A DNA stretch of 64,000 nt from Streptomyces spiroverticillatus (GCA_014650415.1 BMUX01000015.1:124001-188000), one strand, 5' to 3'. Positions 24,827 through 33,013 are shown, counted from the stretch's first letter. Made by a program: numbers and translations. The notes: generated by a model not told the origin, from the sequence alone.

Positions 24827-24885
24827 GATCGGAGGATAGGCCGGGGCCCGGACACGGCGATAGCCCGCGCCCCGGGAGGCGCTCG

Positions 24886-25497
24886 CTACCACCCCACCCG
24901 GTACGTCCGCCCTGTCTGGATGCCCTCCGCCGACTTGCGGTAGGCCTTCGCGGCCAGTTCCGCCGGGACCGGCTCGAAGCCGGGGAAGGAGGCGTCGTAC
25001 TTGGACAGGGACTCCGTCAGCATCGTCGGGCTGACCGCGTTGATCCGCTGCCCGCGCGGCAGCTCCGTCGCGGCGGCCCGGACGAAAGCGTCCACCGCTC
25101 CGTTCGCCATCGCGGCCACTGCCCCCGCGCTGATCGGCTCGTGGGAGAGGATGCCCGTGATCAGCGTGAACGAGCCGCCGTCCGCGACCGCCTCCGCCTC
25201 CACGCCCCGCCGCACCAGCTCCACCTGGCCGAGCATCTTGTCCCGTGCCCCCGCCATCAGGTCGTCGTACGTCAGCTCCCCGACCGGCCGGAACGGCACC
25301 CCGCCCGCCGCGCACATCACCGCGTCGACCCGGCCCACCTCCGCGTACAGCGCGGCGATCGACGCCGGGTCGGTCAGGTCGACCTTCGGGCCCGCCGCGC
25401 CGCTGCGCGAGGCCGCGACGATCTCGTGCCGGGGGCCGAGCAGGGAGTGGACGGCGCGGCCGAGCGTGCCGGTGGCGCCGACGAGCAGGATCTTCAC
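24886..25497 (-). CDS. SDR-family protein lacking the YxxxK motif
   Basis: A 203-residue short-chain dehydrogenase/reductase fold. The dinucleotide site is ILLVGATGTLGRAV, followed by VDAVMCAAGG and the Ser strand GGSFTLITG. Where the catalytic Tyr-x-x-x-Lys should be, the sequence is SAGAVAAMANGAVDAF, with no tyrosine or lysine. It may therefore be a binding protein or use unusual chemistry. GTG 25497 is preceded by GGAGGA. It is divergent from the secreted hydrolase at 25719. Confidence 0.85.
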   Translation of the reverse strand: MKILLVGATGTLGRAVHSLLGPRHEIVAASRSGAAGPKVDLTDPASIAALYAEVGRVDAVMCAAGGVPFRPVGELTYDDLMAGARDKMLGQVELVRRGVEAEAVADGGSFTLITGILSHEPISAGAVAAMANGAVDAFVRAAATELPRGQRINAVSPTMLTESLSKYDASFPGFEPVPAELAAKAYRKSAEGIQTGRTYRVGW

Positions 25498-25718
25498 GGG
25501 GGTCCTCCATACGGTTCGTGGGATGCCGGGCAATTCGGCCGGGCAATTCATGGGACGAATTGCTCCCCCGTGACCGTAACCCCTGGTCGGAACCGGTGCA
25601 AAGCCGGTCACGGCAGGGCGCGGCCGACATTGGTTACAGGTGTCAACGGGCGGGCCCCGGGTAGGGGCGGCGCGACAGCAAGACCCGCCGCCACCTGCCA
25701 GTCGGAGGACCAACCCCC
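25498..25718. other. 221-bp divergent intergenic region
   Basis: Holds both ribosome binding sites and one clear stem, CCGTGACCG (25568-25576) pairing with CGGTCACGG (25605-25613). The enclosed sequence includes a CCGGTGCAAAGCCGG hairpin. No promoter hexamers stand out. Confidence 0.5.
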
Positions 25719-26816
25719 GTGCGCATCCCCCTCAGAAGCACCGCCGCCGCGACCATCGCCGCCGCAGCCTGCACCCTCGCCATGACCGGCTCCGCGCCCG
25801 CCGACACCCCGCACCCCGCCTCGTACCCGAAGACCCCCAAGATCCAGGACACCTTCGACTCCCTCGGCCCCGAGGTGAAGTCGGCCCGGCTGCCCACCGG
25901 CCGCACCGCGCACTACATCGACGACGGGCCCCGCGACGGCATCCCCGTCCTGTTCATCGGGGGCACCGGCACGAGCGCCCGGGCCGCGCACATGACCGAC
26001 TTCTTCCGCACCACCCGCGAGAACCTCGGCCTCCGTCTCCTCTCCGTCGAGCGCAACGGTTTCGGCGACACCCCCTTCGACAGCAAGCTCGGCAAGGCCG
26101 ACTTCGCGAAGGACGCCCTCGCGGTCCTCGAAAAGCTGGGGGTGCGGAAGGTCCGCGTGATCGCGATATCCGGCGGCGGCCCGTACGCCGCCGAGCTCGC
26201 CTCCCTCGCCCCCGACCGCATCGAGCAGCTCCATCTGGCCGCCGCCGCACCGCCGTTCGGGGCGAAGGCCGCGTACTGCGCGCTGCCCGACGACGTCCTC
26301 GCGAAGTCGCTCAAGGAGTCGATCACGGACCCGCGCAAGTGGTGGGCGTTCGCGGACGACAGCCCGGTGAAGTCGATCCCGGGCTTCGCGGACACGGCGT
26401 ACGAGGAGGGTGCGCGTACGTACAACCAGCGCGGGCAGCAAGCGGATCCGGCCCCGCAGGTGCACGAGCAGAAGCTGTACTGCCAGCGTCCCGGCCCGGA
26501 CCTGTCCAGGCTCAAGGCCCCCGTCTACCTCTACGGCGGGAAGAAGGACACGACCGTCCCGCCCGCGACGCTCAAGACCTGGCAGGAGCACCTTCCCGCC
26601 AAGCCCGTCGCGGTGCGCACCTATGCCGACACCGGGCACGACGTCCAGTACCGCCACTGGGACCAGATCCTCGCCGACCTCGCCGGGTACGGCAGCCGCA
26701 CCGTGGTCTGCCACAAGGGGCGCAGTGAGATGCCGCCCGCCCGGGAGGCGGCGAAGCTGGTCTCCAACGGGCGGGCGACGGTGGGCAGTTGCGCCTGGCA
26801 GCGGCAGGGGCGCTGA
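25719..26816 (+). CDS. secreted alpha/beta hydrolase
   Basis: A 365-residue alpha/beta hydrolase with an N-terminal signal peptide (RSTAAATIAAAACTLAMTGSAPA, cleavage near ADT). The nucleophile elbow is ISGGGPY (Ser), the oxyanion region FIGGTGTS, the acid KKDTTVP (Asp) and the base TGHDVQY (His). Two Cys pairs could form disulfides outside the cell. GGAGGA lies 10 bases before GTG 25719. The C-terminal 45 residues extend past the fold with one Cys pair. An exported lipase, esterase or peptidase is likely; substrate unknown. Confidence 0.88.
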   Translation: MRIPLRSTAAATIAAAACTLAMTGSAPADTPHPASYPKTPKIQDTFDSLGPEVKSARLPTGRTAHYIDDGPRDGIPVLFIGGTGTSARAAHMTDFFRTTRENLGLRLLSVERNGFGDTPFDSKLGKADFAKDALAVLEKLGVRKVRVIAISGGGPYAAELASLAPDRIEQLHLAAAAPPFGAKAAYCALPDDVLAKSLKESITDPRKWWAFADDSPVKSIPGFADTAYEEGARTYNQRGQQADPAPQVHEQKLYCQRPGPDLSRLKAPVYLYGGKKDTTVPPATLKTWQEHLPAKPVAVRTYADTGHDVQYRHWDQILADLAGYGSRTVVCHKGRSEMPPAREAAKLVSNGRATVGSCAWQRQGR

Positions 26817-26820
26817 GGTC

Positions 26821-26880
26821 CGTCAGTGTGCGCTGAGCCCCGCCAGAGGTTGTTGAGCCCCGTCAGAGGGTGCTGAGGAA
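26821..26880. repeat. 20-bp tandem repeat over a gene end
   Basis: Three 20-bp units start at 26821, 26841 and 26861. Each keeps C-G-(T/C)-C-A-G and a TGAG near the end. The third contains the stop codon of the hydrolase gene at 26863, and the other two lie just beyond it, so this looks like a duplicated 3' end. Confidence 0.75.
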
Positions 26881-27726
26881 GTCGGACACGTACGCGTTGA
26901 AGACCTCCGGCCGCTCCAGGCTCGGGTAGTGGGCGGTGTCCTCGACGCGTACGAGACGGCCGTGCGCCACGGTGCGCACCAGGCGATCCGCCATCGCGTG
27001 GTTGTCGTCGGAGTCGAGACCGCCGACGATCGCCAGCACCGGTACGTCGATCCGCGCGGCCCGCGCCCAGGTGTCGGTGACCGGGACGACGTGGTGGTCG
27101 GGGGAGACCTCGCTGTCCCGGTGCTTGGCGATCGTGTGCGAGGCGAGGTCGCGGAGCAGGCGCAGCACCTCGGGGTCGACCTCGGCGAGGGTCCGGTGCG
27201 GGCCGGAGGTGAAGCGCATGAACGCCTCCACCCAGCCCGCCGTGTCTCCCGCGCCGAGGGCCCGGCCCATCTCCGTGAGGGAACGCAGCACGAACGGGTC
27301 GTGGAACTCGGTCTCGCTCGTGCCCACCCCGCTGACCACCAACGCCCGTACAAGCGGCGGGTGTTCGAGCGCTACGTCGACGGCGGTCGCCCCGCCCATC
27401 GACAGCCCGACCAGGACGGCGGGCCCGGTGTCGAGGTGCTTCAGCAGCGCCGCGACATCGTCGGCCCGCCGGAACGGGGCCTTCGCCACGGACGACGCCC
27501 CGTGCCCCCGGGCGTCGGGGGCGATGACGCGGTGGGTGCGGGCGAGCGCGGGGATCTGGGCGTGCCACATGCGGTGGTCGACGAAGCCGCCGTGGAGGAG
27601 GACGACGGCGGGGCCGTTGCCGCCGGTGTCGAGGTAGGTGAGGGGGCCGTCCGGTGAGCCGAGGGTGCGCAAGTCGCCCCGACTGACCTCCGTCGAAGGG
27701 TGGTTGAACGTCTCCCCGCCCCTCAC
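26863..27726 (-). CDS. alpha/beta hydrolase, second paralogue
   Basis: A 287-residue alpha/beta hydrolase. LLHGGFVDHRMW provides the oxyanion hole, VGLSMGGATAV the nucleophile Ser, GGLDSDDNHAMADR the Asp and DTAHYPSLERPE the His. GTG 27726 overlaps the upstream paralogue's stop by four bases (GTGA). The N-terminal third is almost identical to the upstream copy, including a 144-bp block identical in DNA, while the rest has diverged. A soluble esterase or lactonase is likely. It lies under the MarR operator at 28555. Confidence 0.92.
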   Translation of the reverse strand: MRGGETFNHPSTEVSRGDLRTLGSPDGPLTYLDTGGNGPAVVLLHGGFVDHRMWHAQIPALARTHRVIAPDARGHGASSVAKAPFRRADDVAALLKHLDTGPAVLVGLSMGGATAVDVALEHPPLVRALVVSGVGTSETEFHDPFVLRSLTEMGRALGAGDTAGWVEAFMRFTSGPHRTLAEVDPEVLRLLRDLASHTIAKHRDSEVSPDHHVVPVTDTWARAARIDVPVLAIVGGLDSDDNHAMADRLVRTVAHGRLVRVEDTAHYPSLERPEVFNAYVSDFLSTL

Positions 27727-28556
27727 AGCGACTCCAGGAAATCCGCGAGGTGGGCGTTGAAGAGGTCCGGCCGTTCCATGTTGGGGTAGTGGGCGGTGCC
27801 TTCGATGCGCAGGGTCCGTCCGTCGCGTACGGTCCGGGCGAGCCGGTCCGCCATCTCCAGGTGGTCGTCGGAGTCGAGCGCCCCGTTGAGGGCGAGTACG
27901 GGCACGTCGACGCCGGCGGCGCGCGCCCAGGTGTCCGTGACAGGTACACGGTGGTCGGGCTCGGCCCCGGTGTGCTTGGAGATCGTGTACGTCTGCATCT
28001 CGCGCAGCAGTTGTACGACGTCGGGGTCGACGTCGTCGAGGGACCGGTGCGGGCCTGCGGCGAACAGCGTGAACTCCTCCACCCACCGGGCCGCGTCCCC
28101 GGCCGTGAGCGCCTTCACCTGTTCGGCCTGACGCTCCAGCACCCACGGGTCGCGCCACTCGGGCTCGCTGGTGCCGACGCCGCTGACCGCCAACGCCCTT
28201 ACCAGCGTGGGGTGTTCGAGGGCCGTGTCGACGGCGGTCGCGCCGCCCATCGACAGCCCGACCAGCACGGCGGGCCCGACGCCCAGGTGCCGCATCAGGG
28301 CCGCCACGTCGTCGGCGGGCCGGAACGGGGCCTTCGCCACGGAGGAGTCGCCGTGTCCCCGGGCGTCGGGGGCGATGACGCGGTGGGTGCGGGCGAGCGC
28401 GGGGATCTGGGCGTGCCACATGCGGTGGTCGACGAAGCCGCCGTGGAGGAGGACGACGGCGGGGCCGTTGCCGCCGGTGTCGAGGTAGGTGAGGGGGCCG
28501 CCGTCGGCCTCGTAGACGTACGAGAAGGATTCCTGGGTCCTGAGCGCGTCAGTCAT
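27723..28556 (-). CDS. alpha/beta hydrolase, first paralogue
   Basis: A 277-residue alpha/beta hydrolase with nucleophile elbow VGLSMGGATAV, acid NGALDSDDHLEMADR and base GTAHYPNMERPD. ATG 28556 lies inside the first of two operator copies; a TTG three codons upstream is an alternative start. It is the first gene of a two-gene operon with its paralogue, divergent from a MarR repressor. This layout suggests inducible detoxification or catabolism of an ester or epoxide, which is inference. Confidence 0.92.
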   Translation of the reverse strand: MTDALRTQESFSYVYEADGGPLTYLDTGGNGPAVVLLHGGFVDHRMWHAQIPALARTHRVIAPDARGHGDSSVAKAPFRPADDVAALMRHLGVGPAVLVGLSMGGATAVDTALEHPTLVRALAVSGVGTSEPEWRDPWVLERQAEQVKALTAGDAARWVEEFTLFAAGPHRSLDDVDPDVVQLLREMQTYTISKHTGAEPDHRVPVTDTWARAAGVDVPVLALNGALDSDDHLEMADRLARTVRDGRTLRIEGTAHYPNMERPDLFNAHLADFLESL

Positions 28557-28605
28557 GACAACCAAGGTGTCATGCGGGGTGCTGGAATGGCAACCAAGGT
28601 GTCAT
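28555..28605. promoter_or_regulatory. two MarR-type operator copies
   Basis: A 19-bp imperfect palindrome with ends ATGACA and TGTCAT occurs at 28555-28573, and again with one change at 28587-28605. The shared core is CAACCAAGGTGTCAT and the period is 32 bp (three helical turns). They fill the gap between the hydrolase and MarR starts. Binding would block both genes. Confidence 0.75.
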
Positions 28606-28614
28606 TCTGGAGGC

Positions 28615-29082
28615 ATGAACGAGACCCCCCTCCCGCCGGACGCACTCGCCCACCGCCTCACCGAGGTCTTCGACCTGGTCGGACCGCTCTACCGGCGCGT
28701 GCAGCGCAAGGTGGAGCAGGCGGCTCCGCTGGAGGGGGTGTCGGTGGGGGTGCGCGCGGTGCTGGACCTGCTGCGGGCGCGCGGCCCGATGACGGTGCCG
28801 CAGATGGGCCGGGCACAGTCGCTGAGCAGGCAGTTCGTCCAGCGGATGGTGAACGACGCGGGGGAGCGGGGCTGGGTGGAGACCGTCCCGAACCCGGCCC
28901 ACCAGCGCTCCTCGCTGGTACGGCTCACGGACGCGGGCCGTACGGTCATCGCCGCGGTGACCGCCCGCGAACACGCGCTGCTGCGCCAGGTGGGCGGCGA
29001 CCTGACGGAGGCGGAGGTGGGGGCGTGCGTGCATGTCCTCGGCCGGATGCTGGCCCTCTTCGACGACGTGGACGTCGACTGA
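28615..29082 (+). CDS. MarR-family regulator of the hydrolase operon
   Basis: A 155-residue MarR protein. Helix-turn-helix lies around MTVPQMGRAQSLSRQFVQRMVNDAGERGWVE, and the wing is NPAHQRSSLVRLTDAG. GGAGG ends one base before ATG 28615, too close to act normally, so initiation may be leaderless. It is divergent from two alpha/beta hydrolases, with paired operators between. It very probably represses both itself and the hydrolases. Confidence 0.92.
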   Translation: MNETPLPPDALAHRLTEVFDLVGPLYRRVQRKVEQAAPLEGVSVGVRAVLDLLRARGPMTVPQMGRAQSLSRQFVQRMVNDAGERGWVETVPNPAHQRSSLVRLTDAGRTVIAAVTAREHALLRQVGGDLTEAEVGACVHVLGRMLALFDDVDVD

Positions 29083-29121
29083 GGGTGCGGCTGCGATCAG
29101 GCGGGATGCCAGGATGCGGGG

Positions 29122-29505
29122 ATGAAATCTCGTACGCAAGGCATGTGGTGGGGCACGACCGTCGAGGCACCGGACCCCGGGGCGCTGGCCGCGTTCTACG
29201 CGGAGCTGCTCGGGTGGCACGTGGGGCACGAGGAGCCGGGGACGGCGATCGTGGCGGCCTCGCCGCAGGGGCCGTTCTTCGTGTTCCAGGAGGCGAAGGG
29301 GTACCGGGCCCCGGTGTGGCCCCCGGTGGAGGGGGAGCAGCGGCCGATGATGCACCTCGACTTCCAGGTGGGGGACCTGGACGAGGCCGTGGCGGAGGCG
29401 GTCGCGCTGGGGGCGACGCTGGCGGAGGCCCAGCCGCAGGAGAACGTGCGGGTGCTGTTCGACCCGGCCGGCCATCCCTTCTGTCTCTGCTACGACGAGG
29501 GGTGA
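29122..29505 (+). CDS. VOC-family (glyoxalase/bleomycin-resistance-like) protein
   Basis: A 127-residue vicinal oxygen chelate protein with two beta-alpha-beta-beta-beta modules: TTVEAPDPGALAAFYAELLGWHV, and MHLDFQVGDLDEAVAEAVALGA followed by VLFDPAGHPFCLCY. Metal-ligand-like His and Glu residues are present in the second module. It may be a dioxygenase, lyase or drug-binding protein. It follows the MarR gene by 39 bp on the same strand and may be co-regulated. Confidence 0.9.
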   Translation: MKSRTQGMWWGTTVEAPDPGALAAFYAELLGWHVGHEEPGTAIVAASPQGPFFVFQEAKGYRAPVWPPVEGEQRPMMHLDFQVGDLDEAVAEAVALGATLAEAQPQENVRVLFDPAGHPFCLCYDEG

Positions 29506-29518
29506 CCGGCGGGACTTG

Positions 29519-30421
29519 TCAGGCGGGGTTCAGCAGGGCCAGGTCCTCGTCGGTGAGTCGCAGGGCGGCGGCCTCGACGTTCGCCGCCAGGTGGGCGGGG
29601 TCGCCCGTGCCCGGGATGGCCAGGACGTGGGGGCCCTGGTGGAGGGTCCAGGCCAGGCGGATCTGGGCGGGGGAGGCGTCGTGGGCGCGCGCGACGGTGA
29701 GGACGCGGTCGTCGTCGGTGCCGGTGGTGCCTGTTTCGCGGCCCGCGCCGGCGATGGCGTAGAAGGGGACGAAGGCGATGCCCTGCTCGCCGCAGGTGCG
29801 CAGGACGGCGGTTTCCTCGGGGGTGGCTTCCAGGCCGTACGGGTTCTGGACGCAGACCACGGGTGCGATGGCCCGGGCTTCGGCGAGGTGGGCGGTGGTG
29901 ACGTTGGAGAGGCCGAGGTGGCGGATGAGGCCGGCCTCGCGGAGTTCGGCGAGGGCGGAGAAGTGCTCGGCGATGGAGCCGGTCGTCCTGCTGCGGGGGA
30001 TGCGGAGGTTGACGACGTCGAGGTGGTCGCGGCCGAGGGCGCGGAGGTTGTCCTCGACCTGGTCGCGGAGCTGGTGGGGCTCGGCGTACCACCAGGAGCC
30101 GTCCGGGTTGCGGGCCGGCCAGACCTTGGTGGTGATGGTCAGGTCGTCGGCGTACGGGGAGAAGGCGGCGCGGAGGAGGTCGTTGGAGGAGTGCGCGGAG
30201 GAGAAGTAGAAGGCGGCCGTGTCGAAGTGGTTCACGCCGAGGTCGAGGGCGCGGTGCAGGAGGGCGACGGCCTCGGCGCGGTCGCGCGGGGCGGAGGCGG
30301 TGTTGAGGGCCGGGCCGATCTGGGGCAGCCGCATGGTGCCGTAGCCGAGGCGGTTGACGGTGAGCTCACCGCCGAGCGTCCAGGTTCCGGCGGCGGCTGC
30401 GGGGTGCAGGGTCTGCGGCAA
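29519..30421 (-). CDS. aldo/keto reductase
   Basis: A 300-residue NADPH-dependent aldo/keto reductase. The barrel start LTVNRLGYGTMRLPQIG, catalytic Asp and Tyr in HFDTAAFY, Lys in TITTKVW and the cofactor motif GTGDPAHLAANVEAA are visible. The usual catalytic His (QLHRP) is replaced in LDVVNLRIP by Asn, a feature of one AKR subgroup. TTG 30421 is preferred, with AGAGGACG upstream. It is convergent with the VOC gene, 13 bp apart. Confidence 0.9.
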   Translation of the reverse strand: MPQTLHPAAAAGTWTLGGELTVNRLGYGTMRLPQIGPALNTASAPRDRAEAVALLHRALDLGVNHFDTAAFYFSSAHSSNDLLRAAFSPYADDLTITTKVWPARNPDGSWWYAEPHQLRDQVEDNLRALGRDHLDVVNLRIPRSRTTGSIAEHFSALAELREAGLIRHLGLSNVTTAHLAEARAIAPVVCVQNPYGLEATPEETAVLRTCGEQGIAFVPFYAIAGAGRETGTTGTDDDRVLTVARAHDASPAQIRLAWTLHQGPHVLAIPGTGDPAHLAANVEAAALRLTDEDLALLNPA

Positions 30422-30673
30422 GGCACGTCCTCTGGGTCGGGGGTCCACGGGCCTGCTGGCGGTGGCCGACTCGGAGTATGGGGGTGTGGGGGGCTGGGGG
30501 AGAAGGGGTGCCGGGGTGGGCAAAGATCACACCGGGGTCGGGAACACGGGGGTGGGGTGTCGGGGTTGACACTGGTGTCGGTCGTTGGGGTGGGCGTGGG
30601 GTGGGCCGGCACGCGGTGCCGGGCGAGGCGCGAAGAGGACCGCCCCCGGCACCGGGCGCACAGGGCCCCCGCC
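30422..30673. other. intergenic region with a dyad
   Basis: The 252 bp between the kinase stop and the reductase start are GC-rich. GACAC/GTGTC around a TG centre (30568-30579) and further scattered GACACC boxes may be an operator for the reductase. No ORF of normal codon use was seen. Confidence 0.4.
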
Positions 30674-32095
30674 TCACCCCCCGGACCGGGACCCCTCTCC
30701 GAACCGCAAGCGGAACAACGCCCCGCCGCCCGGCGCCCGTTCGGCGGTCAGCTCCGCGCCGTGCGCCCGGGCGATCTGGCGGGCCATCGCCAGGCCGAGG
30801 CCCGAGCCGGGCAGCGCGCGGGCCGCCTCCGCGCGGTAGAAGCGGTCGAAGACGTACGGGAGGTCCTCGGCGGAGATGCCGGGGCCGTGGTCGCGGACCG
30901 TGATCTCCAAGTGGCCCTGGGACAGGGTGAGTTCCACTTCGACCGGTGCTCCTGGTGGGCTGAACTTGGCCGCGTTGTCGAGCAGGTTCGTGAGGAGTCG
31001 GGTCAGGCGGGCGGGGACGCCGGGGAGGGTGAGGGGGGTGGCCTCGTTCGCCAGGGAGAGGGGGAAGGGGGTGGTGGGCCAGTGGGCCTCCGCCGTCGAG
31101 ACCGCGTGTTCGACGAGTGAGGCGATCCGGACCTCCTCCAGGAGGGGCTGCGGCTCCTCGTCGCGGGCGAGCTCGATCAGGTCGTTGACCAGGCCGGTGA
31201 CCTCACGGAGCTGGCGGCCGAGCGCACCGGACGCCCGGTCCCGCTGCTCCGGGCTCAACCGGTCGGCACGGGCCAGGAGTTCGGCGTTGGTGCGCAGGGC
31301 GGTGAGGGGGGTCCGGAGCTCGTGGGAGGCGTCGGCGACGAGGCGGCGCTGGGCGGAGACGGACTGTTCGAGCTCGCCGAGCATCGTGTTGAAGCTCGCG
31401 GCGAGGCGGGTGACCTCGTCCTCGCGGCCCGGCGGACCGGGCGGCAGCTCGATGCGGTGGCGGGGGTCACGGGTGGCGGCGATGCGTTCGGCGGTGGCGG
31501 TGAGCCGGGCGACGGGGGCCAGGCCCGTACGGGAGACCCAGTAGCCGAGCGCGGCGGCGAGCAGGACGCCCGCGCCGCCGACGGCCGACAGCAGCAGGGC
31601 CGCCTGGCGGATGCCGCGCTGCACCGAGTCGGAGCGCAGGGCGAGTTGGAGGGAGCGGCCGTCGTCGAGCGGGGTGACGGCCATGCGGGCCGGGTGGCCT
31701 TCGAGGGTGAAGTTGGAGAAGTACGGGGCGCGTTCGCCGGATGCCACCTCGCGCACCGGGGGCGAGACCGGCAGCACGTACGGCTCGGCCGGGTCCTTCG
31801 CCGGGTCGGCGGGGACGGCCTGCGCGCACGCCGGGGCGGACAGGTAGCGGCACTCGCCCGCGAGGACGCCCGTGGCCGGGTGCCGGTCGGCCTGGACGAT
31901 GCGGGTGGCCGACTGGGTGAGGTTGAGGTCGAGCTGGTGGTACATCTCGTACCGGATGACGAAGTACGCGGCCGTGCACACCCCGATCGCGACCAGCGCG
32001 ACGGCGGCCGACGCGGCCACCGCCAGCCGCGTCCGCAACGGCCGGTGCCTCCGCCACCGCGCCCCGAGCGCCCGCCTGCGCCGGCCCCCGCTCAT
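30674..32095 (-). CDS. two-component sensor histidine kinase
   Basis: A 473-residue membrane sensor kinase, partner of the response regulator at 32295. After a strongly basic N-terminus, TM1 lies near 23-47; an extracytoplasmic loop of about 115 residues contains two cysteines (ECRYLSAPAC); TM2 lies near 165-188; then HAMP. HisKA has phosphoacceptor His258 (DASHELRTPLTALR). The ATPase domain shows NLLDNAAKFSP, DHGPGI and GSGLGLAMARQI. The ATG overlaps the stop of a small intervening ORF by four bases. It probably controls the divergent murG-like operon. Confidence 0.94.
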   Translation of the reverse strand: MSGGRRRRALGARWRRHRPLRTRLAVAASAAVALVAIGVCTAAYFVIRYEMYHQLDLNLTQSATRIVQADRHPATGVLAGECRYLSAPACAQAVPADPAKDPAEPYVLPVSPPVREVASGERAPYFSNFTLEGHPARMAVTPLDDGRSLQLALRSDSVQRGIRQAALLLSAVGGAGVLLAAALGYWVSRTGLAPVARLTATAERIAATRDPRHRIELPPGPPGREDEVTRLAASFNTMLGELEQSVSAQRRLVADASHELRTPLTALRTNAELLARADRLSPEQRDRASGALGRQLREVTGLVNDLIELARDEEPQPLLEEVRIASLVEHAVSTAEAHWPTTPFPLSLANEATPLTLPGVPARLTRLLTNLLDNAAKFSPPGAPVEVELTLSQGHLEITVRDHGPGISAEDLPYVFDRFYRAEAARALPGSGLGLAMARQIARAHGAELTAERAPGGGALFRLRFGEGSRSGG

Positions 32096-32298
32096 GACGG
32101 GTCCCGGGGGAGTCGGGGCGCGCGCGTGGCGAGGGCCGTGCCGGCCGGCTCGTCCCGGCGAGGAGTGTCCGCAACCAGAGGTTCCAGAGGTCCCAGAGGT
32201 CCCAGAGGTCCCAGAGGTTCCAGTGGTCCCGGTGGCCCGCCGGGCCGAGGGGGTCCCGGTACGTTTCCGGGCGCGCGCCCCCGCGCACCCCCGCTCAC
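32092..32298 (-). CDS. possible collagen-like small protein between RR and HK
   Basis: A 68-residue ORF with a Gly-Pro-Leu repeat (GPLEPLGPLGPLGPLEPL) in its middle. Its GTG overlaps the response-regulator stop (GTGA, 32295-32298) and its stop overlaps the kinase start (ATGA, 32092-32095), so it fits exactly into a coupled operon. Against it: the repeat codons GGA and CCT are poor for Streptomyces, and the repeat also reads through in other frames. It may instead be a spacer that keeps ribosomes moving. Confidence 0.4.
   Translation of the reverse strand: MSGGARGRAPGNVPGPPRPGGPPGPLEPLGPLGPLGPLEPLVADTPRRDEPAGTALATRAPRLPRDPS
32176..32238. repeat. 9-bp minisatellite
   Basis: Seven head-to-tail 9-bp units of the form CAGAGGTCC run from 32176 to 32238, the last two degenerate. 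They lie between response regulator and kinase. The unit is a multiple of three, so copy-number change keeps frame. Confidence 0.9.
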
Positions 32299-32972
32299 GC
32301 CAGATCCAAGCGGTAGCCGACGCCGTGCACCGTGTGGACCAGGCGGGGCTCTCCCGCGGCTTCCAGTTTGCGGCGCAGGTAACCCACGTACACCGCAAGG
32401 GAGTTGGAGTCGGGGCCGAAGTCGCGGCCCCAGACCAGTTCGAGGATCAGCTCGCGGGGGAGGACCTGGCCCGGGTGGCGGAGCAGCAGCTCCAGCAGGG
32501 CGAATTCCGTGCGGCTGAATTCGAGGGGGCGGCCCGCGCGGTGGCCGGTGCGGGTGACCGGGTCGACGGTCAGGTCCGCGTACGAGAGGGAGTCGTCCTC
32601 CGGCAGCGGCGCGGCCCGGCGCAGCAGGGCGCGCACCCGGGCGACCAGCTCGTCCAGGGCGAAGGGCTTGACCAGGTAGTCGTCCGCGCCCGCGTCCAGG
32701 CCGTCGACCCGGTCGCTCACCGAGTCCAGGGCGGTGAGGACCAGGATCGGGATGCGGTTGCCCAGGCCGCGCAACTGGCGGCAGACCGCGAGGCCGTCCA
32801 GCACCGGCATCATCACGTCCAGGACGAGCGCGTCGGGCTGCCAGGAGGCGACGGTGGAGAGCGCCGTCAGGCCGTCCGGGGCGCCCCTGACCTCGTACCC
32901 CTCGATGGAGAGGCCGTCCTCGACGGCGGCCCGCACTTCCGGTTCGTCGTCGACCACCAGGATCTTCGTCAT
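32295..32972 (-). CDS. OmpR-family response regulator
   Basis: A 225-residue regulator. Receiver: acidic pair DDE, Asp52 in LVLDVMMPVLDG, Thr in LVLTALD and Lys in YLVKPFALDE. Winged-helix output domain: FSRTEFALLELLLRHPGQVLPRE through HTVHGVGYRLDLA. It is the first gene of the two-component operon and is divergent from the murG-like gene, with two 11-bp-spaced TCTTAG repeats between them that are likely its binding site. Confidence 0.95.
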   Translation of the reverse strand: MTKILVVDDEPEVRAAVEDGLSIEGYEVRGAPDGLTALSTVASWQPDALVLDVMMPVLDGLAVCRQLRGLGNRIPILVLTALDSVSDRVDGLDAGADDYLVKPFALDELVARVRALLRRAAPLPEDDSLSYADLTVDPVTRTGHRAGRPLEFSRTEFALLELLLRHPGQVLPRELILELVWGRDFGPDSNSLAVYVGYLRRKLEAAGEPRLVHTVHGVGYRLDLA

Positions 32973-32996
32973 GGGGTGAATCCTGCCAAACCGGGC

Positions 32997-33013
32997 TCTT
33001 AGAAGCTTCTTAG
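32997..33013. promoter_or_regulatory. direct repeats, probable response-regulator site
   Basis: TCTTAG begins at 32997 and again at 33008, 11 bp apart and on the same face of the helix, in the gap between the response regulator and murG-like genes. This is the usual layout for an OmpR-family dimer. Confidence 0.6.

Noticed and set aside
25568..25613. Cobalamin riboswitch (CCGGTGC-type core)
   Set aside because: Only one hairpin resembles it; the B12 box and other conserved parts are missing, and the downstream gene is a secreted hydrolase.
31467..32288. Reading frame through the 9-bp repeat with high GC3 (DLW repeats)
   Set aside because: It runs on antisense to nothing but into the kinase gene in a different frame, so cannot be a real gene.
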